Source: CAZOIA01 sp964579675 (GTDB lineage: Bacteria; Planctomycetota; Phycisphaerae; UBA1845; PWPN01). From it: a stretch of 11,582 bases of DNA. Under the pieces are notes generated by a model. It saw only the letters and a list, made by a program, of their open reading frames with translations, was not told the origin of the DNA and made no database searches. The position numbers were made by a program, and so were the translations under genes. The DNA lies in the NCBI GenBank assembly GCA_964579675.1, contig CAZOIA010000174.1, forward strand, positions 1 to 11,582, given 5' to 3'. Shown here piece by piece: positions 1 to 8,100 of this stretch (positions are counted from its first letter, which is position 1; every line of letters begins with the position of its first letter).

Positions 1-80
1 AGGTGCCGTCCCCTTCTCCGCCCGAAGGTCCCCGCCGGAACTGTCACGCACCCCCGATTGAATGAGGTCTGTCCGGCTAG

Positions 81-109
81 TGGTCGGTGTGTCATGTGGA
101 CGATATAAT
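81..109 (+). promoter_or_regulatory. Predicted sigma-70-type promoter of metF
   Basis: A perfect -10 hexamer TATAAT lies at 104-109 in an AT-rich patch that stands out from the GC-rich surroundings. At 17-bp spacing the -35 position (81-86, TGGTCG) matches the TTGACA consensus in only 3 of 6 bases, so the -35 is weak and an activator may be needed. There is no extended -10 TG. The expected transcript start is near 115-117, giving a leader of about 40 nt before the GTG start at 157. The call rests on the -10 box and its position. Confidence 0.5.
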
Positions 110-115
110 TGACGG

Positions 116-122
116 CGTCTTG
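116..122 (+). promoter_or_regulatory. CGTCTTG element, copy 1 (metF leader)
   Basis: First of three occurrences of CGTCTTG in the leaders of the three + strand genes. Its context is GGCGTCTTGCCCG. It starts at about the predicted transcript start, 34 nt before the GTG. An 11-nt stretch, CGGCGTCTTGC (113-123), recurs exactly at 1088-1098. Function is unknown and chance is possible. Confidence 0.2.
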
Positions 123-156
123 CCCGGGCGGTGACAGTTGATCTCGGAGTCCCCAC

Positions 157-1041
157 GTGCAGATTTCCCGGTTGCACGAAATCAACGATCTGGTCATCTC
201 GTTCGAGCTGTATCCGCCAAAAACCCCTGAGGCTGAAACCAAGCTCTTCGAGCAAGCGATTCCCGGGATGTTGGAGCTCGCCCCGGCGTTCCTGACCTGC
301 ACGTACGGTGCTGGTGGGAGCACGCACGACAAGACCCTTGAGATCGTCTCGCGGATCACCAGCGAGGTGGGGGTCGAAGCGGCAAGCCATCTGACCTGCG
401 TGGGGGCCTCGCGCGACGAGATCACCGCCTACCTGGAGCAGGCCCGGGGCAGAGGTATCACGAACATTGTGGCACTTCGTGGCGATCCGCCGGCGGGCGA
501 TACATCTTTTCAACCGCACCCGCAGGGCTTCGAGCACGCGGTCGAGCTGGTCGCGTTCATCAAGGAGCTCGGCGGATTCGACGTCGCGGTGGCCGGCTAC
601 CCGCAAGGGCATCCCGAATGCCCCGACAAGCACCTGGACTGGCAACGATGTCGCGACAAGGTCGAGGCGGGCGCGGATGCGATCATCACCCAGTTGTTCT
701 ATGACAACCGCGATTTCTTCGAGTTCGAGGATTACCTGACCAACAAGCTGGGCGTCACGGTGCCGATCGTCCCCGGGGTACTGCCCATTCTCAGCACGCA
801 ACAGATCAAACGCTTCTGCGGGTTGTGCGGGGCGACATTGCCCCCGCGGGTGCTGGCCCGCCTGGACGAGCTGGCGGATGACAACCAGGCATGCCGGCAG
901 TACGGAATCGACCTGGCCACGGAGATGTGCGACGAGCTGATCCGCCACGGCGCGGCGGGCATCCACTTCTATACGCTCAATCTCGTGGGACCGACGGGGC
1001 AGATCATGCGCAATCTCGGTTTGCCTCGCAGCACGTCCTGA
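157..1041 (+). CDS. metF: 5,10-methylenetetrahydrofolate reductase
   Basis: Flavoenzyme of cytoplasmic one-carbon metabolism that reduces 5,10-methylene-tetrahydrofolate to 5-methyl-tetrahydrofolate, the methyl donor for methionine synthesis. The 294-residue product has the usual length of the bacterial single-domain TIM-barrel form. Visible family motifs are ISFELYPPKT at residues 14-23 with the conserved catalytic-type Glu17, LRGDPP around 107-112 with Asp110 matching the folate/flavin-contacting Asp of the family, a GYPQGHPE segment, ITQLFYDN, VPGVLPI, and a C-terminal HFYTLN. The start is GTG at 157, chosen because GGAG at 146-149 sits 7 nt upstream and the motifs begin soon after. It is preceded by a predicted promoter and followed by a 165-bp gap, so it may be a single-gene transcript. 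No SAM riboswitch or other long structured leader is apparent. Nothing looks truncated. Confidence 0.95.
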   Translation: MQISRLHEINDLVISFELYPPKTPEAETKLFEQAIPGMLELAPAFLTCTYGAGGSTHDKTLEIVSRITSEVGVEAASHLTCVGASRDEITAYLEQARGRGITNIVALRGDPPAGDTSFQPHPQGFEHAVELVAFIKELGGFDVAVAGYPQGHPECPDKHLDWQRCRDKVEAGADAIITQLFYDNRDFFEFEDYLTNKLGVTVPIVPGVLPILSTQQIKRFCGLCGATLPPRVLARLDELADDNQACRQYGIDLATEMCDELIRHGAAGIHFYTLNLVGPTGQIMRNLGLPRSTS

Positions 1042-1090
1042 CCCTCCTGCATACCTCAAAAAGGGGGGCTGAGCGGGTAGAACGGTCCGG

Positions 1091-1097
1091 CGTCTTG
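1091..1097 (+). promoter_or_regulatory. CGTCTTG element, copy 2 (cytochrome leader)
   Basis: Second copy, in the 165-bp gap before the cytochrome c gene. The 11-nt match to the metF leader (CGGCGTCTTGC) covers 1088-1098. The copy lies 109 nt before the preferred ATG at 1207. The same gap also holds the 8-bp palindrome CCACGTGG at 1127-1134. I see no clear -10/-35 pair and no metF terminator with a T-run in this gap. Confidence 0.2.
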
Positions 1098-1206
1098 CGA
1101 ATTGCGTTATCGGCGGATTGGGTGTACCACGTGGCAGGCCGGGATGGCGGAGCCCCTTCAGCCCGCCCGGCGAGTTGCGGGAACCGGGACGGAGCAGAGC
1201 CCCGAG

Positions 1207-4200
1207 ATGCCGGCTGCCACCAAGAACCATTACAACATGAGCCGGATGCGTATCATCTTCGCCTGCGCCAGCCTGGCCCTGTTGGGGAGCCTGGTGTGGA
1301 TGGTGAAGGTGGACTACGCCCGGCCGTGGCGGCAGTTCCAGGACGATTTCACGGAGCTGGAGGCGACGCTGGCCTACTTCGATGTGCTGGCCACCCGGAC
1401 GCGCGAGAGCCGGCAGGAGCTGGCGGCGGCGAAGGCCGCCGTGGACGCCACCGTCAGGAAGGGGACCGGCGTGGCGGAGGCCCGACGGGCACTGGTGCAA
1501 ATCGAGAAGCGAACGGCCGATGCCAGCAAGAGGCATGAGCAATTATCCAGTACCGTGCGCCGCGGGCTGTTCAACCTGCCGCTATTAGACTTCCTCGCCC
1601 CCCGGGGCACCGTCGGGGCAAACGAGATCAAGCAGATCGTCGTGCCGGACGTCCGCCGCGAACTGAACTTCGTCCAGGCTGACACAGTCGACCGCTGCAC
1701 GACCTGTCACCTGGTGATCGCCAGCGAGAACTTCACGAAAGAGCAGTTCGCCCGGCGGCTGGAGAAGGCGATCTCCTCGATCAACGAGCAGCGGCAAATC
1801 GAGGGCAAGCCGGAACTGGTGCCCCCGGCAGTTGAGGGTCGGGGCGATCTGGCACCCGGCGATATCGCCCGGGCGTGGCGAACGCTGACCGAAGAACAAC
1901 AGAATACCTTTTTCGATGCACTTCTCGAACGGATCAATGGGTTTCAGGCTCAGCGGGGCGAACGGCCGCTGTGCTTCACCCAGCCGCTGTTGGCCCATCC
2001 CGATCCGGATCTGTTCGTTCTGCCCGATTCGCCACATCCGGCCAGCAGGATGGGGTGTACGGTCTGCCACGAGGGCAGCGGCGAGGAAACGGACTTCGTG
2101 CTGGCGGCGCACACGCCGGCCACTGACGCCCTGGCCAAAGAATGGAGGGCCAGGTACTACGTCAGAACCGCAGGGCTCGCGGCCCAGCATACCTTCGAGA
2201 CCGCCCGGGCCGGCTGGGACCGCCCGATGCTCCCTTTGAAATACACCCAGGCGAGCTGCACGAAATGCCACCCACAAGTGGCGGATATGGCCATGTATGA
2301 CGGTGAGCCCGCCGCCACACGCATCAACGAGGGCCGATTCCTCTTCACCTCGCTGGGGTGCGTCAACTGCCACCTGGTGGCAGAGCTGAAGGATGCCTCC
2401 CGGGTAGGACCGGACCTCACGCACGTCGGTGAGAAGCTGACCCGGGGGTTCACCCGGAACTGGATCCGGTTCCCCGCGGAGTACCGCCCGTCCACTCGCA
2501 TGCCGCACTTATTTCGACAGGAGAACAACGACGGCTTCTCCGAGACGGCAGGCGGGGACGGCGATCCGGAGCTTCGCACGAAGACGGAAGTGATCGCGAT
2601 GACCGAGTACCTGTTCGGGGTGAGCCGGGGGTACCGTCGTCAAGAGCCGCCGGAGGAATTGTGGGATCCGCTCAAGGATGAAGACACCCCCGCCGCCCTC
2701 GCGGCAGCCAGGCGCGGACACCGGCTGTATGCCTCAATCGGATGCCTGGCCTGCCACGCCACGCTCGCTCACAAGCCCTACGGTCCGGACGGCCTCGCCG
2801 ATGAGCCGATCGGAGCTACTTGGATCGTCGAGGATCTCGTCTCGAAGATGCTGCCTGGGGATGAGCATGAACGGGCCCGGTTGTCGGACGAAGCCTACGA
2901 CGCAATCTGGGACAGGGCCTGCGACCGCTGTGGCGAAATGACGTATGTCGATCGCGTCGAGTACGTGATGAGGAACCTGCCCGGCGAGCTGGACACGATC
3001 TTCAACCCCGAGCACGCCGGCGGCCCGGTCTTTACCCGGTCGGCACCGGAACTGTCGAGCATCCGGACGAAGTTCCAGAGTTGCCCGCAGGCGGTGTGGT
3101 GGTTATACGATTGGCTGAAGGACCCGCGTCGCTATTCGGGCCGGACGAAAATGCCGCGGCAGCGCCTGGCTTTCAGGCCGGGCGAGTTACCGATGCCCGA
3201 TCCCGAAGCCGGCGCCGACACCGGCCACGCCATCGATTCCGACGAAGCCCTGGACATCGCGGTTTACCTGTCCACGCTCGACAAGAACAGAGCGTTCTCG
3301 ACGGGTCCTCTTGATAAGGATGGGGATGATAGCGTGAGGTTCGCGGGCAAGCGGGACGAATTGATCCGCTCCCTGCTGGGCCGCCTGCATTCAGCGGCCC
3401 CCGCCGAGGCGCTCCGGGACGACGAAGGGACTGAGCTGACGAGTCTCCTGATTACAAAGCTCGCCGGCTCGTGGGGGCAAGAGCAGGCACGCACGATCAT
3501 CAAGGCCATGGACCTCCAGGACCGCCGCTGGCTGTTCCTGGGGCAACAGATGGTCGGTCATTACGGGTGTTACGCCTGCCACCTGATCCCCGGGTTCGAG
3601 GAAACGCCGCGGCTGGGCCCGGAGTTGACCGGTTGGGGGGAGAAGCAGTTGAGCCAGTTGGACTTCGGGCTCTTCGATCCGGTCCATGCCGAGCGCCGGG
3701 CAGCGGACCCGCTGTTCACGTATCTGTATCCCTCTATCCCTGACGATCCGCAGGACCCGCGGAACCGCAATGCGTTGATCCGGTGGGCAGGAACGAACCC
3801 GCCCGTCCGCGTCGGGCATACGCGGGCATCGTTCGCCTGGCACAAGGTGCGCAACCCGAGGATATGGGACCGCAAGATACCCAAGCGCCCCTACGACAAG
3901 CTGAAGATGCCGAACCTCTTCGTTACCGACGCAGAGGCCGACGCACTGGTGACGTTCCTGCTCTCGCGCAAGCCAGCCCGCGTGAACCAGGCCCTGCAGG
4001 TCGATTACCACGACCGCCCGGCAGGCTGGATTGCCGCCGGGCGAAACCTGGCCCGCGAGCTGAACTGCGTCGGCTGCCATCTGATCGACGGAAACCGGGC
4101 GGCGATCCATCAGTACTATTGGGTGTGGGAAGGGGGGCAAGCCTTCTTCGACGAAGCCAACGCACCGCCCCGGCTGCGGGGCGAGGGGGCGAAGACGCAA

Positions 4201-5097
4201 GGGGCGTGGCTGTTCGGGTACCTGCACGACGTCGTGCCGATCAGGCCCTGGCTGCAGGTTCGGATGCCCGGGTTCAACCTGACCGATGAGCAGGCGACGC
4301 AGTTGGTCGAGTACTTCGTCGGCCTGAGCGGGTATGAATCGCAGTGGCTTAGCGACCGCCTCGCGCGGGTGCAGCAATACGTCACCGCTGCTCAGGAGCA
4401 AGCGTCGGCTGCCCGGACCGACGCGGACGGTCGCGGGCCCGGTTGGGACTGGTACCGGCAAGGCTCGTTGGCCGGGATCGCCGAGGCGCTGCGTCGATAT
4501 GCGAGGGCCAATCGAGTGGTGCCCGCTCACACACTCGATCCAACCCAGGTGGATCCAGCGGCTTTCTCCGCGGTTCATCAGCAGATTCTTCGAGAGGCGG
4601 GTTTCCTGGAACGAGTCTTTGCCGTGGCGTACCCGTTCAGCGAGAGACCGCCGGAATCGGTTTCGCCGGACGAGATCGCAGATGGTGAAACGCTGTTTGC
4701 CGAGCTGCAGTGCCTCAAGTGCCACGTCTTCGGCGATCGGACGGCTGCAGGGGCCAATGCCAACCCGACGGCTCCCAACCTTCAGTTGATCGACCGGCGG
4801 CTGCGGCGCGAGTGGATCCGCCATTGGCTGGCCGGGCCGCGCCGGCTCCTGCCCGGCACGAAGATGCCGAACTTCTTCGGCGAGCGTTTGGCCAGCCCGT
4901 TCGCCGCCTATCCGCCCGACGACCGGGCGGAGGTCGAAGCGCGCCTCAGAAACAGGGAGATGATCGACGACGGCGCCGGTCAGATTCGGGCGATTGCTCA
5001 TTTCATGTTCGACGCCAGCAGAAAGAGGCGCAATGTAGTCCGACCGCCGGAGGCGCAACACCCATCGAGGGAGGGTGTCGCCGATGCAAAGGATTGA
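1207..5097 (+). CDS. Membrane-anchored octaheme cytochrome c with five class I-like modules
   Basis: Large electron-transfer protein, predicted to be anchored in the cytoplasmic membrane with its heme-bearing bulk outside. Residues about 16-33 form one hydrophobic segment after a basic N-terminus, followed by an Ala/Glu/Arg-rich, probably helical stretch to about residue 135. Eight CXXCH heme sites start at Cys164, 284, 351, 385, 513, 788, 954 and 1169. From the fourth heme onward there are five class I-like modules, each ending in a Met-Pro ligand motif (Met432, 649, 901, 1020, 1220), with a P-x-L element between heme and Met (for example GPDL at 401-404, GPEL at 804-807). The first three hemes have no Met-Pro partner and may be bis-His. 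A degenerate CDRCG lies at 572-576. ATG 1207 is preferred: GGAG at 1191-1194 lies 12 nt upstream. An in-frame TTG at 1102 would add 35 residues without a signal or RBS; ATG 1237 or 1246 are alternatives. It resembles planctomycete cytochromes of unknown partner; the specific role is not known. Confidence 0.9.
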   Translation: MPAATKNHYNMSRMRIIFACASLALLGSLVWMVKVDYARPWRQFQDDFTELEATLAYFDVLATRTRESRQELAAAKAAVDATVRKGTGVAEARRALVQIEKRTADASKRHEQLSSTVRRGLFNLPLLDFLAPRGTVGANEIKQIVVPDVRRELNFVQADTVDRCTTCHLVIASENFTKEQFARRLEKAISSINEQRQIEGKPELVPPAVEGRGDLAPGDIARAWRTLTEEQQNTFFDALLERINGFQAQRGERPLCFTQPLLAHPDPDLFVLPDSPHPASRMGCTVCHEGSGEETDFVLAAHTPATDALAKEWRARYYVRTAGLAAQHTFETARAGWDRPMLPLKYTQASCTKCHPQVADMAMYDGEPAATRINEGRFLFTSLGCVNCHLVAELKDASRVGPDLTHVGEKLTRGFTRNWIRFPAEYRPSTRMPHLFRQENNDGFSETAGGDGDPELRTKTEVIAMTEYLFGVSRGYRRQEPPEELWDPLKDEDTPAALAAARRGHRLYASIGCLACHATLAHKPYGPDGLADEPIGATWIVEDLVSKMLPGDEHERARLSDEAYDAIWDRACDRCGEMTYVDRVEYVMRNLPGELDTIFNPEHAGGPVFTRSAPELSSIRTKFQSCPQAVWWLYDWLKDPRRYSGRTKMPRQRLAFRPGELPMPDPEAGADTGHAIDSDEALDIAVYLSTLDKNRAFSTGPLDKDGDDSVRFAGKRDELIRSLLGRLHSAAPAEALRDDEGTELTSLLITKLAGSWGQEQARTIIKAMDLQDRRWLFLGQQMVGHYGCYACHLIPGFEETPRLGPELTGWGEKQLSQLDFGLFDPVHAERRAADPLFTYLYPSIPDDPQDPRNRNALIRWAGTNPPVRVGHTRASFAWHKVRNPRIWDRKIPKRPYDKLKMPNLFVTDAEADALVTFLLSRKPARVNQALQVDYHDRPAGWIAAGRNLARELNCVGCHLIDGNRAAIHQYYWVWEGGQAFFDEANAPPRLRGEGAKTQGAWLFGYLHDVVPIRPWLQVRMPGFNLTDEQATQLVEYFVGLSGYESQWLSDRLARVQQYVTAAQEQASAARTDADGRGPGWDWYRQGSLAGIAEALRRYARANRVVPAHTLDPTQVDPAAFSAVHQQILREAGFLERVFAVAYPFSERPPESVSPDEIADGETLFAELQCLKCHVFGDRTAAGANANPTAPNLQLIDRRLRREWIRHWLAGPRRLLPGTKMPNFFGERLASPFAAYPPDDRAEVEARLRNREMIDDGAGQIRAIAHFMFDASRKRRNVVRPPEAQHPSREGVADAKD

Positions 5098-5100
5098 TGC

Positions 5101-5107
5101 CGTCTTG
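5101..5107 (+). promoter_or_regulatory. CGTCTTG element, copy 3 (propeller-gene leader)
   Basis: Third copy, four bases after the cytochrome stop codon and 73 nt before the ATG at 5181. Its context GCCGTCTTGTCCG resembles copy 1 (GGCGTCTTGCCCG) at 11 of 13 positions. The rest of this 83-bp gap holds an AGGA ribosome-binding site at 5166-5169 and no convincing promoter or terminator, which favours co-transcription with the cytochrome gene. Confidence 0.2.
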
Positions 5108-5180
5108 TCCGTCCGCGCGGGAGGAGATGCCGCGGTCAGGGGCAGCCTGAGAAGAGTCTACAGAAAGGAACGGGAAACCG

Positions 5181-8100
5181 ATGTTCGTCAGGACGTGTGT
5201 TTTCGTCGCCTGTCTGTCAATTCCGGTGGTGCATTTCGTTCAGGATGCCGCCGGGGCCGACTGGCCCATGTGGCGTTACGACGCGGGACGTACCGCGGCT
5301 TCCCCGGGGGGCCTGTCGCGGCAATTGCACCCGCAGTGGGTGCGGGTCCTGCCGACGCCCCGACCCGCCTGGCCGCCCGATCAGGACAAGTTGCAGTTCG
5401 ACCTCTCCTACGAACCCGTCGTGATGGGCAAGATGATCTTCGTCCCTTCCATGGTCAGTGATCACCTGGCGGCGTGGGATACCGAGACGGGCGAGGAGAA
5501 ATGGCGTTTCTACACCGACGGTCCGGTTCGGTTTGCACCGGTGGCCTGGCGGGGCAAAGTCTACTTCGTCTCCGACGACGGCTACCTTTACTGTCTGGAT
5601 GCGGCCAGCGGCGGGTTACGCTGGAAGTTTCGCGGCGGGCCCTCGGATCGCAAGGTCCTGGGCAACGACCGACTGATCTCCATGTGGCCGGCACGGGGAG
5701 CTCCGGTCATCTACGACAAGACCATCTACTTCGGGGCCAGCATCTGGCCGTTCATGGGCACCTTCATCCATGCCCTGGATGCGGAGACCGGCAAGGTTGT
5801 CTGGACCAACAGCGGAAGCGGCTCGGTGTACGTCCAGCAGCAACACTACAGCCCCGCCTTCGCGGGCGTCGCACCGCAGGGTTACATGGCGGCGACGAAG
5901 GACAAGTTGCTGGTTTCGGGAGGCAGGACGGTGCCGGCCGGCTACGACCGGCGAACCGGCGAATACCTGTATTTTCAGGTCTCGGACCGGAGCTTCGGGA
6001 AGGACGCCGGCGGTTACGCGGTGGCGGCGAGGAAAGAATGGTTCTTCAACCGGGGGGCGGTGTACAAGCTGGCCGACGGGTCCGGGCTCATGCGTGCGTG
6101 GGCCTCGGTTCTGGGGCACCGGTCCATTTTCACCGCCGACGGAAAGGGACACGTCCTCGCCCACGCCCTCAGCCCCAAGAAGGAGGAATTCGTGGACCGC
6201 AAGGGCAAGAAGCAGACGCGGACGGTCCTGCCGAAACTCTGGGAGGTCTCGACCGAGCCGGTCGTCACACGAGTATTCATCAAAGCCGGGCAGCGCCTGT
6301 ATGGCAGCGGAAGCGATGGGCTCGTGGCGGCGTTGGACCTTCCCCGGGCCGGCGGTCAGGCGAAGGTCAGTTGGCACACCCGGATCGAAGGCGACGCGTG
6401 GAGCATGCTTGCCGCCGACCGCAAGCTGTTCGTCGTTACCCGCCAGGGGTCGATTTGCTGTTTCGGGCCGAAGCAGAGCGGCAACAAGTCGCCGCGATCC
6501 TTTGAAGAGGCTTCCTCCCCGGACTTGGGCCAATCGGTCAGTTTGGGTGCCGGAGATGAGCGGAGCACGACGGCTCAGGCCGTCCTTGAGCGGACCGGGC
6601 AGAAGGAGGGTTACTGCCTGGTCCTGGGCGCGGGGAGCGGGCGGTTGATGGAGGAACTCCTCCGGCAGTCCAATCTGCACGTCATGGCCCTGGATCCGGA
6701 TGCGGAGAAGGTCGAAGCCCTGCGCAGGAAGCTGGACGAAGCGGGCCTCTATGGCCGGCGAGTTGCTGTTCACGCCGGGGATATCCTGTCGGTTGAGTTG
6801 CCGCCTTATCTGGCCAGTCTGGTCGTCTCGGAGGATCTGAAGGCCGCGGGCATCGGTTCGGGCAGAAGCTTTGTCGAGAAGGTGTTCCGTGCGCTGCGTC
6901 CCTATGGGGGGACCGCGTGTTTCGCGACAACCGGCGATGAGCGGAAGACGCTGGTGCGGCAAATTGAAACATCCGATTTGCCGAAAGCCGAGGTGAACGC
7001 GGAGCAGGATGGATTGGTGACGCTGACCCGGGCCGGGGCGCTGCCCGGTTCAGCGGACTGGACGCATCAGTATGCGGATGCCGCGAACACCGTGGTCTCG
7101 AAGGACGGGTTGGTTAGGGCGCCTCTGGGCTTGTTGTGGTTCGGGGGGCCGTCGAACGCCGGGATTCTCCCCCGCCACGGGCACGGACCATCGCCCCACG
7201 TGATCGGAGGTCGTCTGTTCATCGAGGGGCGCGACATCATCCGTGCCGTGGACGTCTATACCGGCCGGCTGCTCTGGGAGAAGGAGATGAAGGAACTCGG
7301 CAAGTTCTACGACAATACGTCCCATCAGCCAGGGGCGAACGAGATCGGGAGCAATTACGTGTCGCTGGCTGATGGAATCTACTTGGTGACGCCCGGCTCG
7401 TGCCTGCGACTGGACCCTGCGACGGGTCGGACGATGAAAGAGTTCACGTTGCCGGGGCGGGATGATGGAGGGGACCATCCGCGCTGGGGCTTCATCACCG
7501 TCTGGGAGGACCTGCTCGTCGCCACCACTTCGCCGATCAGCGTGTCGCTGAAGGAGGAGGATGTCGCCAAGCAGCCCCCCAGGAGTATGACGCCTGTCAT
7601 CCGCAAGAACGCCGAGTGGCAATACCTGGCCGGCCGACATCCGAAAGTAGCGTGGACCCGGACGAGTTTCACGGAGGCGGATGCCGGGCGGGCGGGATGG
7701 AAGACCGGGCAGGCGGGGTTCGGCTACGGGGACAACGACGACAAGACGCTGCTGAAGGATATGGAGGCCAACTATACGGTCGTCTACGTGCGGAGGTTCT
7801 TCGACGTGGCCGACGTGGGCGGCGTCCGCAAGCTCGGGCTCATGATCAACTATGACGATGCCTTCATCGCCTATCTGAACGGCAAGGAGGTCGTGCGGGC
7901 CAACATCGCCAAAGGCAGCGGCGAGAGCATCTCCGGGATCGGCGGGCACGAGGCGGAGGGTTACGAGTACTTCGAGATCAAGGACCCGAGAAACCACCTG
8001 CGCGACGGCACCAACGTCCTGGCCATCGAGGGCCATAACGTCAACGCCGGCAGCAGCGATTTCTCTCTCGATCCCTATCTGATGACCGCACTGAGAGGAA

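Larger units (their letters stand above)
39..139. repeat. 9-bp inverted repeat flanking the metF promoter
   Basis: AACTGTCAC at 39-47 is the exact reverse complement of GTGACAGTT at 131-139. The arms lie on either side of the TATAAT box at 104-109. A further TGTCA core sits at 90-94. The left arm lies upstream of the predicted transcript start, so the arms are unlikely to pair within one RNA; a DNA-level operator pair or chance are the options. Apart from these elements and the promoter I see no gene in bases 1-156. Confidence 0.3.

Noticed and set aside
1..156. SAM or other riboswitch in the metF leader
   Set aside because: The predicted leader is only about 40 nt and shows no conserved riboswitch core or terminator hairpin.
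1127..1148. Possible sigma-54 promoter (TGGCAGG...) before the cytochrome gene
   Set aside because: The GG is present but the required GC ten bases later is not, and the -12 TTGC element is missing.
1102..1206. TTG start at 1102 for the cytochrome gene
   Set aside because: It adds 35 residues ahead of the membrane anchor with no ribosome-binding site; ATG 1207 places a basic N-terminus just before the hydrophobic segment.
891..1538. 215-codon + frame overlapping the metF end and cytochrome start
   Set aside because: It overlaps two genes with clear homology in another frame, and its translation is low-complexity Arg/Gly/Ala.
3391..5061. 556-codon open frame on the - strand opposite the cytochrome gene
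   Set aside because: It is antisense to a clear multi-heme coding sequence, shows no recognisable domain, and its Arg/Pro/Gly-rich translation is typical of shadow frames in GC-rich genes.
5616..6962. 448-codon open frame on the - strand opposite the propeller gene
   Set aside because: It is a shadow of the propeller and methyltransferase-like coding region, with no motif or plausible start context.
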